Of a stretch of DNA of 64,000 nucleotides, positions 44,511-56,379 are shown in pieces (positions within the stretch are counted from its first letter, which is position 1; the number at the start of each line of letters is the position of its first letter). The translations under genes and the position numbers were made by a program. The notes under the pieces were generated by a model. It ran no database searches and had not been told where the DNA came from. It saw only the letters and a program-made list of their open reading frames with translations. Source of the stretch: Canna indica (Eukaryota > Streptophyta > Magnoliopsida > Zingiberales > Cannaceae); NCBI GenBank assembly GCA_034359265.1, contig CP136898.1, positions 37,719,501-37,783,500 of the forward strand, in the 5' to 3' direction.

Positions 44511-44960
44511 CTATTGCTGAAGACCATCAACAATGGGCAACAACGACTGCTCCTATTGCAAATCCGTCTCTGCAGAAGATCGCGTACCTAATAACTTAAC
44601 AACAGATCTACAATGGCCGCTCACACCGTTGTTAATGATATTATCATCAACGGTTCCGCAACAGGCTATATCTGTTGTTGATACATTATCAACCACGGCT
44701 CAGCAATGAGGCGTTGCTGTTGCTACTACTTTTATTAGCAACGGTTCTGCAACGACGCCTCGACTATTGCGGATATTGCCATCAACGTCATTGTAAAGCC
44801 TTTGCTAGAAGGCTGTTGCTAAGCCGTTGCTGTTGTTCATCAGCAATGGCTTTAAGTTTGTGGCCCAGGTATTACGATACACTTTCAGCAACGGCTTTGA
44901 CACGGATGACCGTTGAAAGGCTATTGTTGATGATGTTAACCTATAACTGAGAAATTTCAA
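44511..44960. repeat. Left subterminal repeats of CACTA element A
   Basis: Many copies of GCAACGGCT, TCAGCAACGG and their inverse in both orientations. In En/Spm-type elements such repeats bind TnpA. The interval 44961-45267 that follows is AT-rich 3' flank with no gene. Confidence 0.75.
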
Positions 44961-45267
44961 AATTAGAAATTTCTATTGATACATTTATAACCTGATACAT
45001 AACTCACACACTCATAAACACATTCATTCAAATACACATACATTCACACACATCACAGATATACCCAGATATACATCAAAATAATTATACTTATAATTAT
45101 AATTATCCACAATCGTATAAAAAAATATATGAAATCAAAACTATCGTATCAACACGATACGAATCAATATATCAAGTCACAAAACAAGTAACTCTAAGAT
45201 ATCCAAGTAACAAGTATATAACAAGTCAATATCCAAGTCAATCAAGTCATAAAACAATAAAAGCTCA

Positions 45268-47100
45268 CTACAACGGTGGAGGAAGGTCGGAATCATACGG
45301 CGGGTTCTGGAGTGCTTGAGTGTATACCGGCGTGGACTGAGTCGATGACGATGGATCTGAGTGTACACCGTTGAACTGACATGTTATCTGTCTCAGCATG
45401 GCATGCATCTCAACCATCATCTCACTCTGTCATGCGACCGTCTCCTCCAGTGTCGATATCCTCATGTTTTGATCATTAATCCTGGAGATGGAGGGCCGCT
45501 CATCGATTGTCTGAGGGGTTAGTGCCCCAAGTGGCCTGAGCAAGGGTCGCGCATGGCCACTATCAGCAAAGCCATAGATGCGGCAGTGTTCCCAGCCACC
45601 TGCAGCATCGACCCACACTCTCGCGTCAAAGTCCTCGGGGGTGTCCCTGCACTGCGTCGCCATATGAGTGTAGGCCTCCTACACGAGTTTGGTTTTTGTT
45701 TCATATTTTTTCTAAAACTTAAATTATAAATAAATAATGCATAATTGAAACAAATATACATATCATGATGACTGCAGTGCGGGTGTCGATGTACTCCCCC
45801 ACCCTATGTCCTCTACGGTGAGTCCACTCAAACACCTACATCGAGGAGGGTTAGGGGTAAGCATGGACCTGTTAACCGGTCCATTAGCAAAAAAAAAAAT
45901 GGTCCATTAACTTCGGTTAACCGTTATTTCAGTTTCATTTTTTTCGATTCGGTTAACCAATAAATTTTTTTAACCTACAAACATAATAATATTATGCATA
46001 TCATGGAGAAAAATCCAAACAAATACCGAATTCTCATTAAGAAAAAAAAAGAAAGTAAAACCACTTGAACCAAGATAATGTTCTACAAAAAGTAATATTT
46101 TTATTTTTATTTTTAAAATATTTTTTTGTTTTTTTTTGTTTTTTTAATTTTTAATATTTTTTTAATATTTTTTTATAATTTTCTGTAATTTCTTATAATT
46201 TTTTTTATAATTTATAAAACAATATTTAATATATATTATTAAAAATTAATAAATTATATCGAACCGGTCGGTTAACCGAAACCGGTGGACTTTTTAGCTC
46301 TCGGACCGAAATCGAAACCAAAACCAAAAACCGATTTTTCCAAAAATAAAAACTAAAACAGAAAAAACTGGTTCGGTTAATCGGAAAATCCGGTTCGATT
46401 TTGGACCAATTTTTCGGTTAACCGAAAAACCGATTTTTTTTTCTCACCACTAGGGAGGGTCGCTGGATAGTCCCGTCATCCATCACCGTCATCTACATTT
46501 ACAAAGAAAATACATTAATTAGAACACAAAGTATCAAATAAAATATATAATTCAAAATAAGGTATAATACTTACCATGCGTCTCGCGTGCACGATAAATG
46601 AAACAAAGCCACCAGTGTGACGCGCTCCTCCCCCGGACATGCGATTTCTAGCCGCAGTCCGTGATACCTCTTGCCACCGCTCGGTCGACCATATCAACAC
46701 GAGCTGATCCCAAATATTTGGAGTAATCCAATTGGGGTTCTATCCTCGAGTCTCCGCTTTGGTTGTGGCCCCAACACGGGCCGTCGCTTGTGCCCGAGCT
46801 TGCCCCAACAGGTAGTTGTACCTCTGTCGGGAAATTGCCTCCCACGCATTGTAAATGAATGGCCTCTGCTCCTCTGGCCAAGATAACGAGCCTGTAAAAC
46901 AATAATATCAGTACCAATAATAATCAAGCTGATTAAAATTTTTTAAATACATGTATATAAATATTTTAAATACGTACTCAAACTCATGCCAGAGCATGTC
47001 CACGTGCTCACCATAGCTGTCTGACCGATCGGAGACTCTGTAGCTCTTGTCCGACGACAACCTCGAACCACCATAGCCGTCGAATAAGGATTTAATAGAA
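45268..47100 (-). pseudogene. CACTA A tnpA-like gene (Ptta/En/Spm, Transposase_24)
   Basis: Exons on the minus strand ending at the TAG at 45268-45270 (PPYDSDLPPPL). Recognisable pieces: ERWQEVSRTAARNRMSGGG, HTGGFVSFIVHARRM (46570-46690), the Ptta/En/Spm signature; and TPEDFDARVWVDAAGGWEH, GFADSGHARPLLRPLG (45500-45660). These match the corresponding gene of element D nearly domain by domain. A hAT element (45852-46452) interrupts it. TnpA-type proteins bind the subterminal repeats and assist TnpD. Intron positions and the start are uncertain, and stops suggest it is dead. Confidence 0.75.
45852..46452. mobile_element. Non-autonomous hAT-like element in the tnpA-like gene
   Basis: Ends TAGGGGTAAGCA and, reversed, TAGTGGTGAGAA. 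The 8-bp target duplication has one mismatch (AGGAGGGT at 45844-45851, GGGAGGGT at 46453-46460). The interior is rich in GGTTAACCG palindromes and has a T-rich centre. The host exon (matching element D near 57640-57690) rejoins when it is removed. Confidence 0.8.
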
Positions 47101-47165
47101 GATATACTTTACAATTATTCCTCATCATCTGAGTAATAGTCTTTGAATTCTTCATCTTCATCTTA

Positions 47166-49045
47166 TTAAAATTCTACTTCTTCATCTCCACCTTCCTCAA
47201 CTTCATGATCGTCATCATCAACATATTCAACTTCTAATTGAACTAACGTTGTGTCCGCATTCTCGAGTATTGAAATAATACGATCTACTATAGGAGGATC
47301 GTCTTCTTGATAGAAATCATCTGCCACATCAGGTATCAGGTCATTTTCTCCCCCTATCGGATCAATTCTTCCTCTAGCTTTAGTCTTACAAACTACACGC
47401 CAATCTACTCTATCTTTATTTCGAGTCGGATACTTCACGTAATATACTTGTTTGGCTTGTGATGCCAATATAAAAGGCTTATTTGCTGCCAATTTCGAAT
47501 TGTAATTAACCTCAACAATTTTGTATTTTGGATGAACTTTCATGCCCCTATCTATTGTATCGAACCAATGACATTTAAAGTAGTGCAATTCTAGCACTTC
47601 TTCCAACAGTCCATAAAAATTCATATCACATTCAACATATGTTGTCCCTTTCACGCAGACCCCGGTAATCATCGTCTTCTTTGTAAATGCATATTCAACC
47701 GTATGAAATGTATACCAATTAACAAAATATCTGCTATAACATGACACTAGTCGCAACGGTCCACTAACAAACTTAAATATTTTTTCATCTATTTCAGCTC
47801 TGTGATCTTTGCTGTAAGTCTGAATCCAAGTAGGGAAATCACGATTCCGTAATCTCTCCAATTCTTCATCGTTGTGAATAGAGTATTTTTGCACCATCTC
47901 AATGTCAGATATTTCAATGAATTGTTCAATCTCTGGACAATTGAGTAATACATACAAGTGTGCCAAATGATACTCTTCCTCGCTTAAGTGTCGAGATGGA
48001 CGAGAACCAAAAGCACGACCAGAGTGACAAAATATATTTAAACATCCATCTGAATGTCGAACTCCCCCGTCGTCGTTATGTGGAAGATGATCAAATCTTG
48101 TCTGTACTATCGATTCAAAGTAAAATGAGCAGAATGTTGAAATTTGTTGGATGATATACGATTCAGATATTGATCCTTCAATAGCTGCGGTGTTCTTTAC
48201 TTTTTTCTTCAGATGATTCATCTATCTTTAAAATGAGTACATCCACCGATATTGAACGGGGCCACCAACTCGAGCCTCGTATGCCAAGTGTATCGGTAGA
48301 TGCTCCATCGAGTCAAAAAATGTAGGAGGAAAAAATTGCTCCAGCTTGCATATGATTTCAACAATATTACTTTCAAGTGTTGACATATCTTCGACTCGAA
48401 GGACATTTGCACTGATATTTCTAGTATCCCTAGCAAATGAAGGATAACATGTATCCAAATGTTTCCATGCTTCACTGTCGGATGGATGAGTCATTACTGT
48501 ATCATCATGACTTCTTGCATGCCAACTCATGTAGGGGGCCATCTTTTCTGACATGAATTGCCCGATGTCTGAGTAACTAGCCGATCAACATTATCAACTG
48601 TTGTAGTATCTGGTGGGACTGATGTCTGAGTAACTGGTCGATCAACATTATCATTCAGGTGGAATTGACCCCCAAGACTATAAAGTATCATAGTTCTATA
48701 GGGATTAGATTGACTGGATGAAGAAGCACCAGCAGAGAAAGATTCACCATATGTCTGAACGACAGGATTGCTCGATGTCCCGACTTCACGTGACTCCCCG
48801 TGACAAGTCCATAGAAAATATCTTGGTGCAAATCCTTTGCTATATAGACGCAGAGTGACAGTCTCCCGATACAAAAATCGTCCATTCAAGCAAATGCGGC
48901 ACGGACATCAGATTTTATCACCGACGCTAACGAATTTCCGATTCGAATAGGCAAAATTTAGGAAGTACGTTACGCCTAATCGAAACTCATTCGTTAAAGC
49001 TCCACGATCAAGACGTCGGTACATCCAACTACGATCAACCGACAT
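47166..49045 (-). pseudogene. CACTA A tnpD-like transposase with deleted TNP2 core
   Basis: From ATG 49045: Transpos_assoc domain (WMYRRLDRG, NEFRLGV), a TGA after GDKI near 48911, CPCRICLNGRFLYRETVTL, a Ser/Asn/Pro-rich linker, then APYMSWHARS, MTHPSDSEAWKHLD, YPSFARDTRN. Here nearly the whole TNP2 (Transposase_21) catalytic domain is missing and the frame joins directly to ANVLRVEDMSTLESNIVEII and the DUF4218 domain (EHLPIHLAYEARVGGPVQYR). The last ORF (48221-47166) has NHLKKKVKNTAAIEGS, the DUF4216 region (KCHWFDTIDRGMKV) and an acidic C-terminus. At least one frame break is present near 48227. It cannot catalyse transposition. Confidence 0.87.
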
Positions 49046-49128
49046 GATTCTGTCAATCAATGACAATTTCTTTGGTTAATGCCTTTAGGTGAGATTGTCC
49101 TATTTCATTCAGGATTTATGTTATTCAT

Positions 49129-49294
49129 ATTGCACTAAGTACTTCTTTTAACCCCTAACATCATTCTAAATTTCGGCAGCATCTCCCTACAGTTCTCCGA
49201 ATACGCATATCATCTGGGCGCGTATCGGAGAGCAAGAGAGATGCTGCCGAAATTTAGAATATGTTAACGATTAAAAGAAAAACGTATGTGCAAT
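49129..49294. repeat. Foldback upstream of tnpD in element A
   Basis: The arms pair over most of about 75 nt each. Outer arms are ATTGCAC to GTGCAAT; inner arms CTAAATTTCGGCAGCATCTC to GAGATGCTGCCGAAATTTAG are perfect over 20 bp; then CTCCGAATACGC to GCGTATCGGAG. It lies 84 bp upstream of the tnpD ATG and has counterparts at 54603-54776 and 62352-62517. Function is unknown. Confidence 0.85.
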
Positions 49295-49489
49295 ACAAAT
49301 AGCTATATTACCAAATTGTCCAATCAGGAATAATTCAAGGATTGTACATCGTATAAAAGATCATCTACTTCTTTTACACGAACATACAACCCCCGAACGG
49401 ATCTAAGTATTTGCTAAATCATATCCGACTCGTCGATGCGTACGTGAAACATATCAACTCGTCGGATGGATGATTATTTTCTAAATGTT

Positions 49490-50160
49490 TCGAGTCAGTT
49501 CGAGTCCATAGTGGGTAATTCTGACATGAGTCCAAATTAGACGATTCCGGCGTGAGTCCGAATTTGACGATTCCGACGCGAGTCCGAAGTGGACGATTCT
49601 GGCGCAAGTCCACTTAGGACTACTCCAAACTAATTAACATTTTAACTACTTAATTAATATTAATCTACAATATTTCAACTAATTTAAATAATTAACCTAC
49701 AATTATTAATCTAAAACATAATATTAATCTAACTAAATTAATCTAAAAATTACTCTAAACTCTAACAATTAATCTAAAAATCATAACAATTAATCTAAAC
49801 CCTAAAGATTAATCTAACAAATTAAATAATTAATTAATCCAAACAATTAATTAAAAATTAAAAATATATATAAATAATATAATATAAGCATTTCCGGCGT
49901 CAGAGTCCAGTGTCCGGACACTGCATAAACCACCGGCCGCCGGCCGAAACCCTATTTTAAGGGTTTTGGCCGGCTCTAACAAGGGGCGAAGGTCGAATGG
50001 GAGGTGGCGAGAATACCTCGAATCGATCAGGAGGTGAAGGTCGGAATCGAAGGTCGAGGACGAGACGACGGCGGTAGCTCGGCGGTGGCGTCGGAAGAGA
50101 GCAGCGGCGGAGGGCAGAGGAAGAGGAAGAAAGGGGCGGGCGCGATCGCGTGCCCTATAT
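49490..50160. other. Promoter-side region of element A: GTCCA/TGGAC repeats and AT-rich DNA
   Basis: 49495-49615 contains about four units of GAGTCC-(6 to 8 nt)-GGACGATTC type. Then comes an AT-rich stretch with TAATCTAAA repeats (49640-49890), then GC-rich sequence 49895-50160 without a recognisable gene. Block B (51573-52500) is a near copy of this end. Confidence 0.7.
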
Positions 50161-50419
50161 AAACTTATCAGCAACGGCTCACTTAGTCGTTAGAAAGCCG
50201 TTGCTGATAGGTTAATCATCAGCAACGGCTCACTTGTCCATTTGAACGTCGTTGCTGATAATTTAATCATCAGCAATGGCTCACGTGTCCGTTACAATAT
50301 CGTTGCAGATATAGCATATCTGCAATGGCTTGAGCGACCGTAAGAACGCCGTTGCAAATAGCAACGGCTTGAGCAGCCGTTGTTGATGATCGTTGCTGAA
50401 GAACCAACTTCTAGTAGTG
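50160..50419 (-). repeat. Right subterminal repeats and terminal sequence of element A
   Basis: Repeated TCAGCAACGGCTCAC and GCCGTTGCTGATA motifs in direct and inverse orientation, ending in CTTCTAGTAGTG. The order of repeats is conserved with 52240-52500. Confidence 0.85.
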
Positions 50420-53400
50420 TTTTCCTCTACCTCTAGTCTTACAGACTACACGCCAATCTACTTTATCTTTATTTTGAGCCGGATACTTCGCGTAATATAC
50501 TTGTTCGGCTTGTGATGCCAATATAAAAGGCTCATTTGCTGCCAATTTGGATTTGTAATTTACCTCAACAAGTTTGTATTTTGGATGAACTTTCATGGCC
50601 CTTGCTGTTGTATCGAACCAATGACATCTAAATAGGATCACTGATTTCAAGCCGAAGTAGTACAACTGAATCACTTCTTCCACCAGTTCATAAAAATCCA
50701 TATCACATTCAACATAGGTTGTCCCTTTAACGTAGACCCCGGCATTCATCATCTTCTTTGTAAATGCATATTCAACCGTGTGAAATTTGTACCCATTAAC
50801 AAAATATCCGCTATAACACGACACTAGTCGTGACGGTCCACTAACAAAATCAAATATTCTTTCATCTATTTCAGCTCTGTGATCTTTGCAGTAAGCTTGA
50901 ATCGAAGTAGGGAAATCACAATTCTGCAATCTCTCCAATTCTTGATCGTTGTGAATAGAGTATTTTTGCACCATCTCAATGTCAAATATTTCAATGAATT
51001 GTTCAATCTCTGGACAATTGAGTAATACATACAAGTGTGCCAAATGATAATCTTCCTCGTTTAAATGTCGAGATAGACGAGAACCAAAAGAACGACCAGA
51101 GTGACAAAATATATTTAAACGTCCATCTGAATGTCGAACTCCCCCATCGTCGTTACGTGGAAGATGATCAAATCTTGTCTTTACAGTCGATTCAAGTAAA
51201 ATGAGCAGAATGTTAAAATTTCTTGGATGATGTACGATTCAGATATTGATCCTTCAACAGCTGCGGTGTTCTTTACTTTTTTCTTCAGATGATTCATGTA
51301 TCTTTCAAATAAGTACATCCACCGGTATTGAACGGGGCCATCAACTCGTCCCTCGTATGCCAAGTGTATCGGTTGATGCTCCATCGAGTCAAAAAAGGCA
51401 GGAGGAAAAAATTGTTCCAACTTGCATATAATTTCAACAATATTACTTTTAAGTGTTGACATATCTTCGACTCAAAGGATATTTGCATAAATGTTTCTAA
51501 AAAACATACTTAACTCAGTCAACGGACCCCAAATATTATCAGGTAGAAGATCTCAAAATACGATCGGAAGCAGCGAGAAATACCTCGAATCGAACGGGAG
51601 GCGAAGGTCAGAATCGGAGGTCAAATTTGACGATACCGATGGGAGTCCGAATTTGACGATTCTGGCGCAAGTCCGAAGTGGACAATTCTGGCGCGAGTCC
51701 ACTGAGGACTACTCTGAACTAATTAACATTTTAACTAATTAATTAATATTAATCTATAATATTTTATCTAATTTAAATAATTAACCTACAATTATTAATC
51801 TAACTAAATTAATCTAAAAATTACTCTAAACTCTAACGATTAATCTAAAACTCATAACAATTAATCTAAACCCTAAAAATTAATCTAACAAATTAAACAA
51901 TTAATTAATCCAAACAATTAATTAAAAATTAAAAATATATATAAATAATATAATATAAGCATTTCCGATGCCAGCGTCCAGTGTCCGAACATTGTGTCCG
52001 GACATTGCATAAACCACCGGCCGCCGACCGGAACCCTATTTTAAGGGTTTCGACCGGCTTTAACAAGGGGCGGAGGTCGAACGGGTGGCGGCGAGAAATA
52101 CCTCGAATCGAATGAGAGACGAAGGTCGAAATCGAAGGTCGAGGACGGGGCGGCGGCAGCTCGGCGGTGGCGTCGGAAGAGAGCAGCGGCGGCGGGTAGA
52201 GGAAGAGGAAGAAGGGGGCCGGCGCGATCGCGTGCCCTATCTAAACTTATCAGCAATGGCTCACTTAGCCGTTAGAAAGCCGTTGCTGATAGGTTAATCA
52301 TGAGCAATGACTCACTTGTCCGTTTGAACGCCGTTGTTGATAATTTAATCATCAGCAATGACTCACGTGTCCATTACAACGCCGTTGCAGATATAACATA
52401 TTTGCAACGGCTTGAGCGCCGTAAGAACGCTGTTGCAAATAGCAACAACTTGAGCAGCCGTTGCTGATGACCGTTGCTGAAGAACCAATTTCTAGTAGTG
52501 ATGGCCCTTCATCCCTGATATTTTGCAATCATCGACGTTCACACATCGAGATAGGTTTGAGGCATATCCACCGGGTAATCTAAGTTCTTTGATCCATTGA
52601 CAAACATCTTTCATCTGTTATTTATTTAACACAAACGGGGCCTTCGGCTTCAGTTATCGTTTGTTGACCTCTTGTAACTCCAACTCCGACATCTTACAAA
52701 GTATATTCAGATCATGTCGGGCCTTGATATTATCTTTAGTTTTCCCGGGAATATCCCTCATAGTGTTAAAATATTATCAAACACATTTTTCTTAATGTGC
52801 ATGACATCTAAATTATACCGAATCAGTAATGAACTCCAATACAGTAATTACCCAAAGATATTTTTTTTCATCCAGTTATTTGTTTGACCAAAGCCCGACA
52901 CTCTTTCATTCCGACCAAACATTATCTCTGAAAGTGCTGGAACACGTGCTAACATTTGTTCACCAGACAACATCGGTGGTGTCTCATCTCTTTCGACTCT
53001 GCCCTTAGTAAATTTATTACGATTCCTTCGATACTGATGGTTAGCCGACAGGAATCGACGATGACAATCAAAGAATGAGATTTTCCGTCCGTTCTGAAGA
53101 CTGAACGATTTAGAGTGTTCCATACAATAGGGACAAGAGAGTCAGCCGTGAGTGCTCCAACCAGACAACATGTTGTAGGCCCGGAAATCATTGATTGTCC
53201 ACATGACTGCGGCCCTTAAATTGAAGTTTTGCTTCCGATGATAATCATAAGTGACAGCTCCCTCAGTCCACAATGTTTTCAATTCATCTATTAGAGGATT
53301 GAGAAACACGTCAATTTCTTTTCGCGGACCCTTAGGACCCGGAATAATCATCAAAAGATAAATAAATTCATCTTTCATACACATTGACGACGGCAAATTA

Positions 53401-54540
53401 TAAACTATTAGCAGCACTGGCCAAACTAAATAAGAAGTTGCAGAATGACCAAATAGATTAAAACCATCCGTGCACAATCCCAATATGATATTTCTAGTAT
53501 CTCTAGCAAATGAAGGATAACATCTATCCAAATGTTTCCATGCTTCGCTGTCGGATGGATGAGTCATTACTGTATCATCAAGACTTCTTGCATGCCAACT
53601 CATGTAGGGGGCCGCCTTTTCCGATATAAATAATCTTTGAAGCCTCGGTGTCAATGGAAAATACCAAAACACCATAAACATGATATTTTTCTATCGGACC
53701 GATTTCTTCTCCTTGTAACGAGGATGTTCACATACAAGATATTTATCCAACTACACATTTTCTTTATAATATAAAATGCAGTTATTTTGGCACGCGTGTA
53801 TTTTTTCGTACCTAAGCCCTAATTTTCTCATCAACTTTTTAGTCTTATAAAAAGTTGGCTCAAACTTGTTATCAGTAAACAACATTCCATTAATCAATCC
53901 CGCAAATCGATCAAACGCAACCCCGCTGATATTACAATCGGCCTTGATGTTCAGGAGTTGCATCATTGCCGAAAACCTAGTGTATATAGGATAATTCTCA
54001 TACAAAAGTTCATCGACAGCTTTGAACTTCTTGTAAAATTCTACGACTTCTTTATTCGGCAATTCAATCTCTATCGCAGGTTATACTTCCGTGATATCAA
54101 CACCCGTAGTATCTGGTGGCACTGATGTCTTAGCAACTAGCTGATCGACATTATCATTGAGCTAGAATTGACTCCAAGACTATCAAGTATCATAGTTCTA
54201 TAGGGATTGGACGGACTGGATGAAAAAACACCAGCAGAGGATTGCTCGACATCCCGACTTCACGTGACTCCCCGTGATAAGTACATAAAAAATATCTTGG
54301 TGCAAATCCTTTGCTATACAGATGCAAAGTGACAGTTTCTCGATCCAAAAATCATCCATTCAAGCAAATGTGGCACGGACAATGGATTTTATCACTAGCG
54401 CTAACAAATTTTCGATTCGAATAGGAGAAATTTAGGAAGTAATTTACGCCTAATCGAAACTCATTCGTTAAAACTCCACGATCAAGATGTTGGTACATCC
54501 AACTTCCATCGCTCAACATGATTCTGCCAATCAATGACAA
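50420..54540 (-). pseudogene. CACTA C tnpD-like transposase, split by block B
   Basis: Two collinear parts: 54540-52501 and 51572-50420, interrupted by a CACTA end fragment (51573-52500). From the start (MLSDGSWMYQHLDRG at 54519, or the upstream ATG at 54540): Transpos_assoc, linker, YTRFSAMMQLLNIK, FDRFAGLINGML, LMRKLGLRYEKIHAC, APYMSWHARS, then TNP2 with LGLCTDGFNLFG, WPVLLIVYNLPSS, IIPGPKGPRKEIDVFLNPL, AVTYDYHRKQNF and MLSGWSTHG. Later parts are frameshifted. After block B: DUF4218 (EHQPIHLAYEGRVDGPVQYR) and DUF4216 (VECDMDFYELVEEVI, RCHWFDT). It ends at 50420 against element A. It retains more of TNP2 than element A but has many stops and frame breaks. Confidence 0.87.
51573..52500 (-). 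mobile_element. CACTA end fragment B inserted in the element C transposase
   Basis: About 930 bp resembling the promoter-side end of element A: GAGTCC/GGAC repeats (51625-51705), AT-rich TAATCTAAA region, GC-rich segment, GCAACGGCT repeats and TTCTAGTAGTG at 52490-52500. It starts with GCGAGAAATACCTCGAATCG, which also occurs inside the block near 52091, so its left edge is rearranged and has no terminal repeat. About 30 bp of element C are missing at the insertion point. Confidence 0.75.
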
Positions 54541-56097
54541 TTTCTTCAGTTAATGTTTTTAGGTGATATGGTCCTATTCCATTCGCGATTCATGTTATTC
54601 ATATTGCACTAAGTATTTCTTTTAACCGCTAACTTCATTCTAAATTTTGGCAGCATCTCCCTACAGTTCTACGAATACGCATATCATCTGGGCGTGTATC
54701 GGAGAATAAGAGAGATACAATAGCCAAAATTTAAGAATTAATGAGTTAACAGTTAAAAGAAAAAACTAAGTGCAATACAAATAACTATATTCCTAAATTA
54801 TCCAATCAGGGACAATTCAAGGGTTGTACGTTGTATAAAAGATCATCTACTTCCTTTACACGAACATACAACCCCTGAACAGATGTAAGGTTTTGCTAAA
54901 TCATATCCGACTCGTCGATGCATACGTGAAATGTATCAACTCGTCAGATGGATGATTATTTTCTAAATTTTTGGATGTCGATTCGAGTACAAAGCATACG
55001 ATTTCAGCGTGAGTCCAATGTGGACGATTTCGGCGCGAGTCCAATGTGGGCAACTCCAGCGCGAGTCCAAAGTGGACGATTCTAATTAATCTAAATTTAA
55101 AGAGTAACATTAAAATTAATCTAATTAATCTAAACTAAAATTAATTAACAGATATAACCTAAAACTAAATCTCAATCTAATTAACATTAAAAAAATATTA
55201 AAATTAAAATTAATCTAATTAACATTAACATTAAACAATTACTAATCTAATTAACATTAATATAAATAACCTAATCTAATTACTAATAACAATAACAATT
55301 AACTAATAAACTAATAACAATTAACCTAACAATTAACATATTAATTAACAATAATCTAATTACTAATTAATAATTAAACTAATAAAAATTAAAAATTAGA
55401 AACTAACAACAGATTAATATATAGAACTAATAAAATTAAACCCTAATAAAATTTGATTAGGGTTTAATAAAACCTTAGATCAACCATTTCAGCGCTGGAA
55501 TCTAGTGGACTCCGGCGCCGGCATCCAGTGTCCAATGTCGGACATTGGACATAGGTTTGACGGTCGGCTGAAACCCTTAGTTTTAGGGTTTCGGCCGGCA
55601 CTAGCTACTAAAGAAGAAGAGGAGGAAGAAAATAATACTTGGAGGGAACAGTGGTAGCGTCGGCGGGCTCGTCGGCGTCGGTAGTTCGGCAGCGTCGGGT
55701 AGCAGGGAAGAAATGGGAGCGTCGGGCATGATCGCGAGTTAAATAAACTCATCAGCAATGACTCACTTATCTGTTACATAGCCGTTGCAGATAAATACAT
55801 ATCATCAGCAATGGCTCACCTATCCATTGCAAAGCCTTTACTGATAAGTATTTCATTTTCATGTCGCGAGCGCGCCATCGACTAAAGAGAACCCGTAATT
55901 AAGCCGTTGCTAATGTGATAATATCATTAGCAATGGCCGAGCGGCCCTTGTAAAGCCGTTGTTGATAAGTTATAACATTCGCGCGCCATGTTCGCGCCAC
56001 CCACGACTTGAGCGGCCGTAAGAATGCCGTTAGTCATTGCAACGACTTGAGCGGCCGTTGCAAATGGCCATTGCTGATTAACACATTTCTAGTAGTG
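52501..56097 (-). mobile_element. CACTA element C, right part with promoter-side end
   Basis: Contains most of the transposase pseudogene, the foldback at 54603, GAGTCC/GGAC repeats (54985-55080), an AT-rich stretch (55080-55480), a GC-rich segment, subterminal GCAACGGCT-type repeats (55740-56090) and the terminus TTCTAGTAGTG at 56087-56097. Its left part continues at 50420-51572. The left terminus and a tnpA-like gene are not in the window. Confidence 0.85.
54603..54776. repeat. Foldback upstream of tnpD in element C
   Basis: Arms ATTGCAC to GTGCAAT and TAAATTTTGGC to GCCAAAATTTA, with the inner CGAATACGC to GCGTGTATCGG. It begins 84 bp upstream of the ATG at 54519. Where element A has C-G in TTTCGGC/GCCGAAA, this copy has T-A (TTTTGGC/GCCAAAA), so pairing is kept. 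Confidence 0.8.
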
Positions 56098-56361
56098 TCG
56101 ATATGTAGATGTACCTAGGGAGCATAATGTCTATATATAATGCAAGATGAGGGATGTCTAGCGATAATGCCTCCCGTTGAGCCCCCGGGATAAGTTGTGT
56201 GTGGCTTGACTTGAGTTTGGTTCATGAGTGTGGGCGCTTCTAGGCCTAATCCGCTCGGGCTCAAGGTGCTAGTCCAATCCACAAACCTTATTTGATTATG
56301 ATTTGAGCTTTTCATGTGTATCTTTTGTGATAATACAAGTCCAATTAACTTGAAAAAAATA
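56098..56361. other. Spacer between CACTA elements C and D
   Basis: About 264 bp with no recognisable gene or repeat. It is flanked by the end of C (TAGTAGTG at 56097) and the start of D (CACTACTAG at 56362), so it may be older host DNA. Confidence 0.5.
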
Positions 56362-56379
56362 CACTACTAGAATTATCGT

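Larger units (their letters stand above)
44511..50419 (-). mobile_element. CACTA element A (left end truncated)
   Basis: The right end is TTCTAGTAGTG at 50409-50419, i.e. CACTACTAGAA on the minus strand, preceded by repeats of the GCAACGGCT/AGCCGTTGC type. The interior carries a tnpA-like gene (45268-47100) and a tnpD-like gene (47166-49045), both on the minus strand. At the left, subterminal repeats begin at 44511 directly against the tandem LTR array, with no CACTA terminus, so the left inverted repeat is lost. On the right it abuts coding sequence of element C, suggesting insertion into C. Confidence 0.85.
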
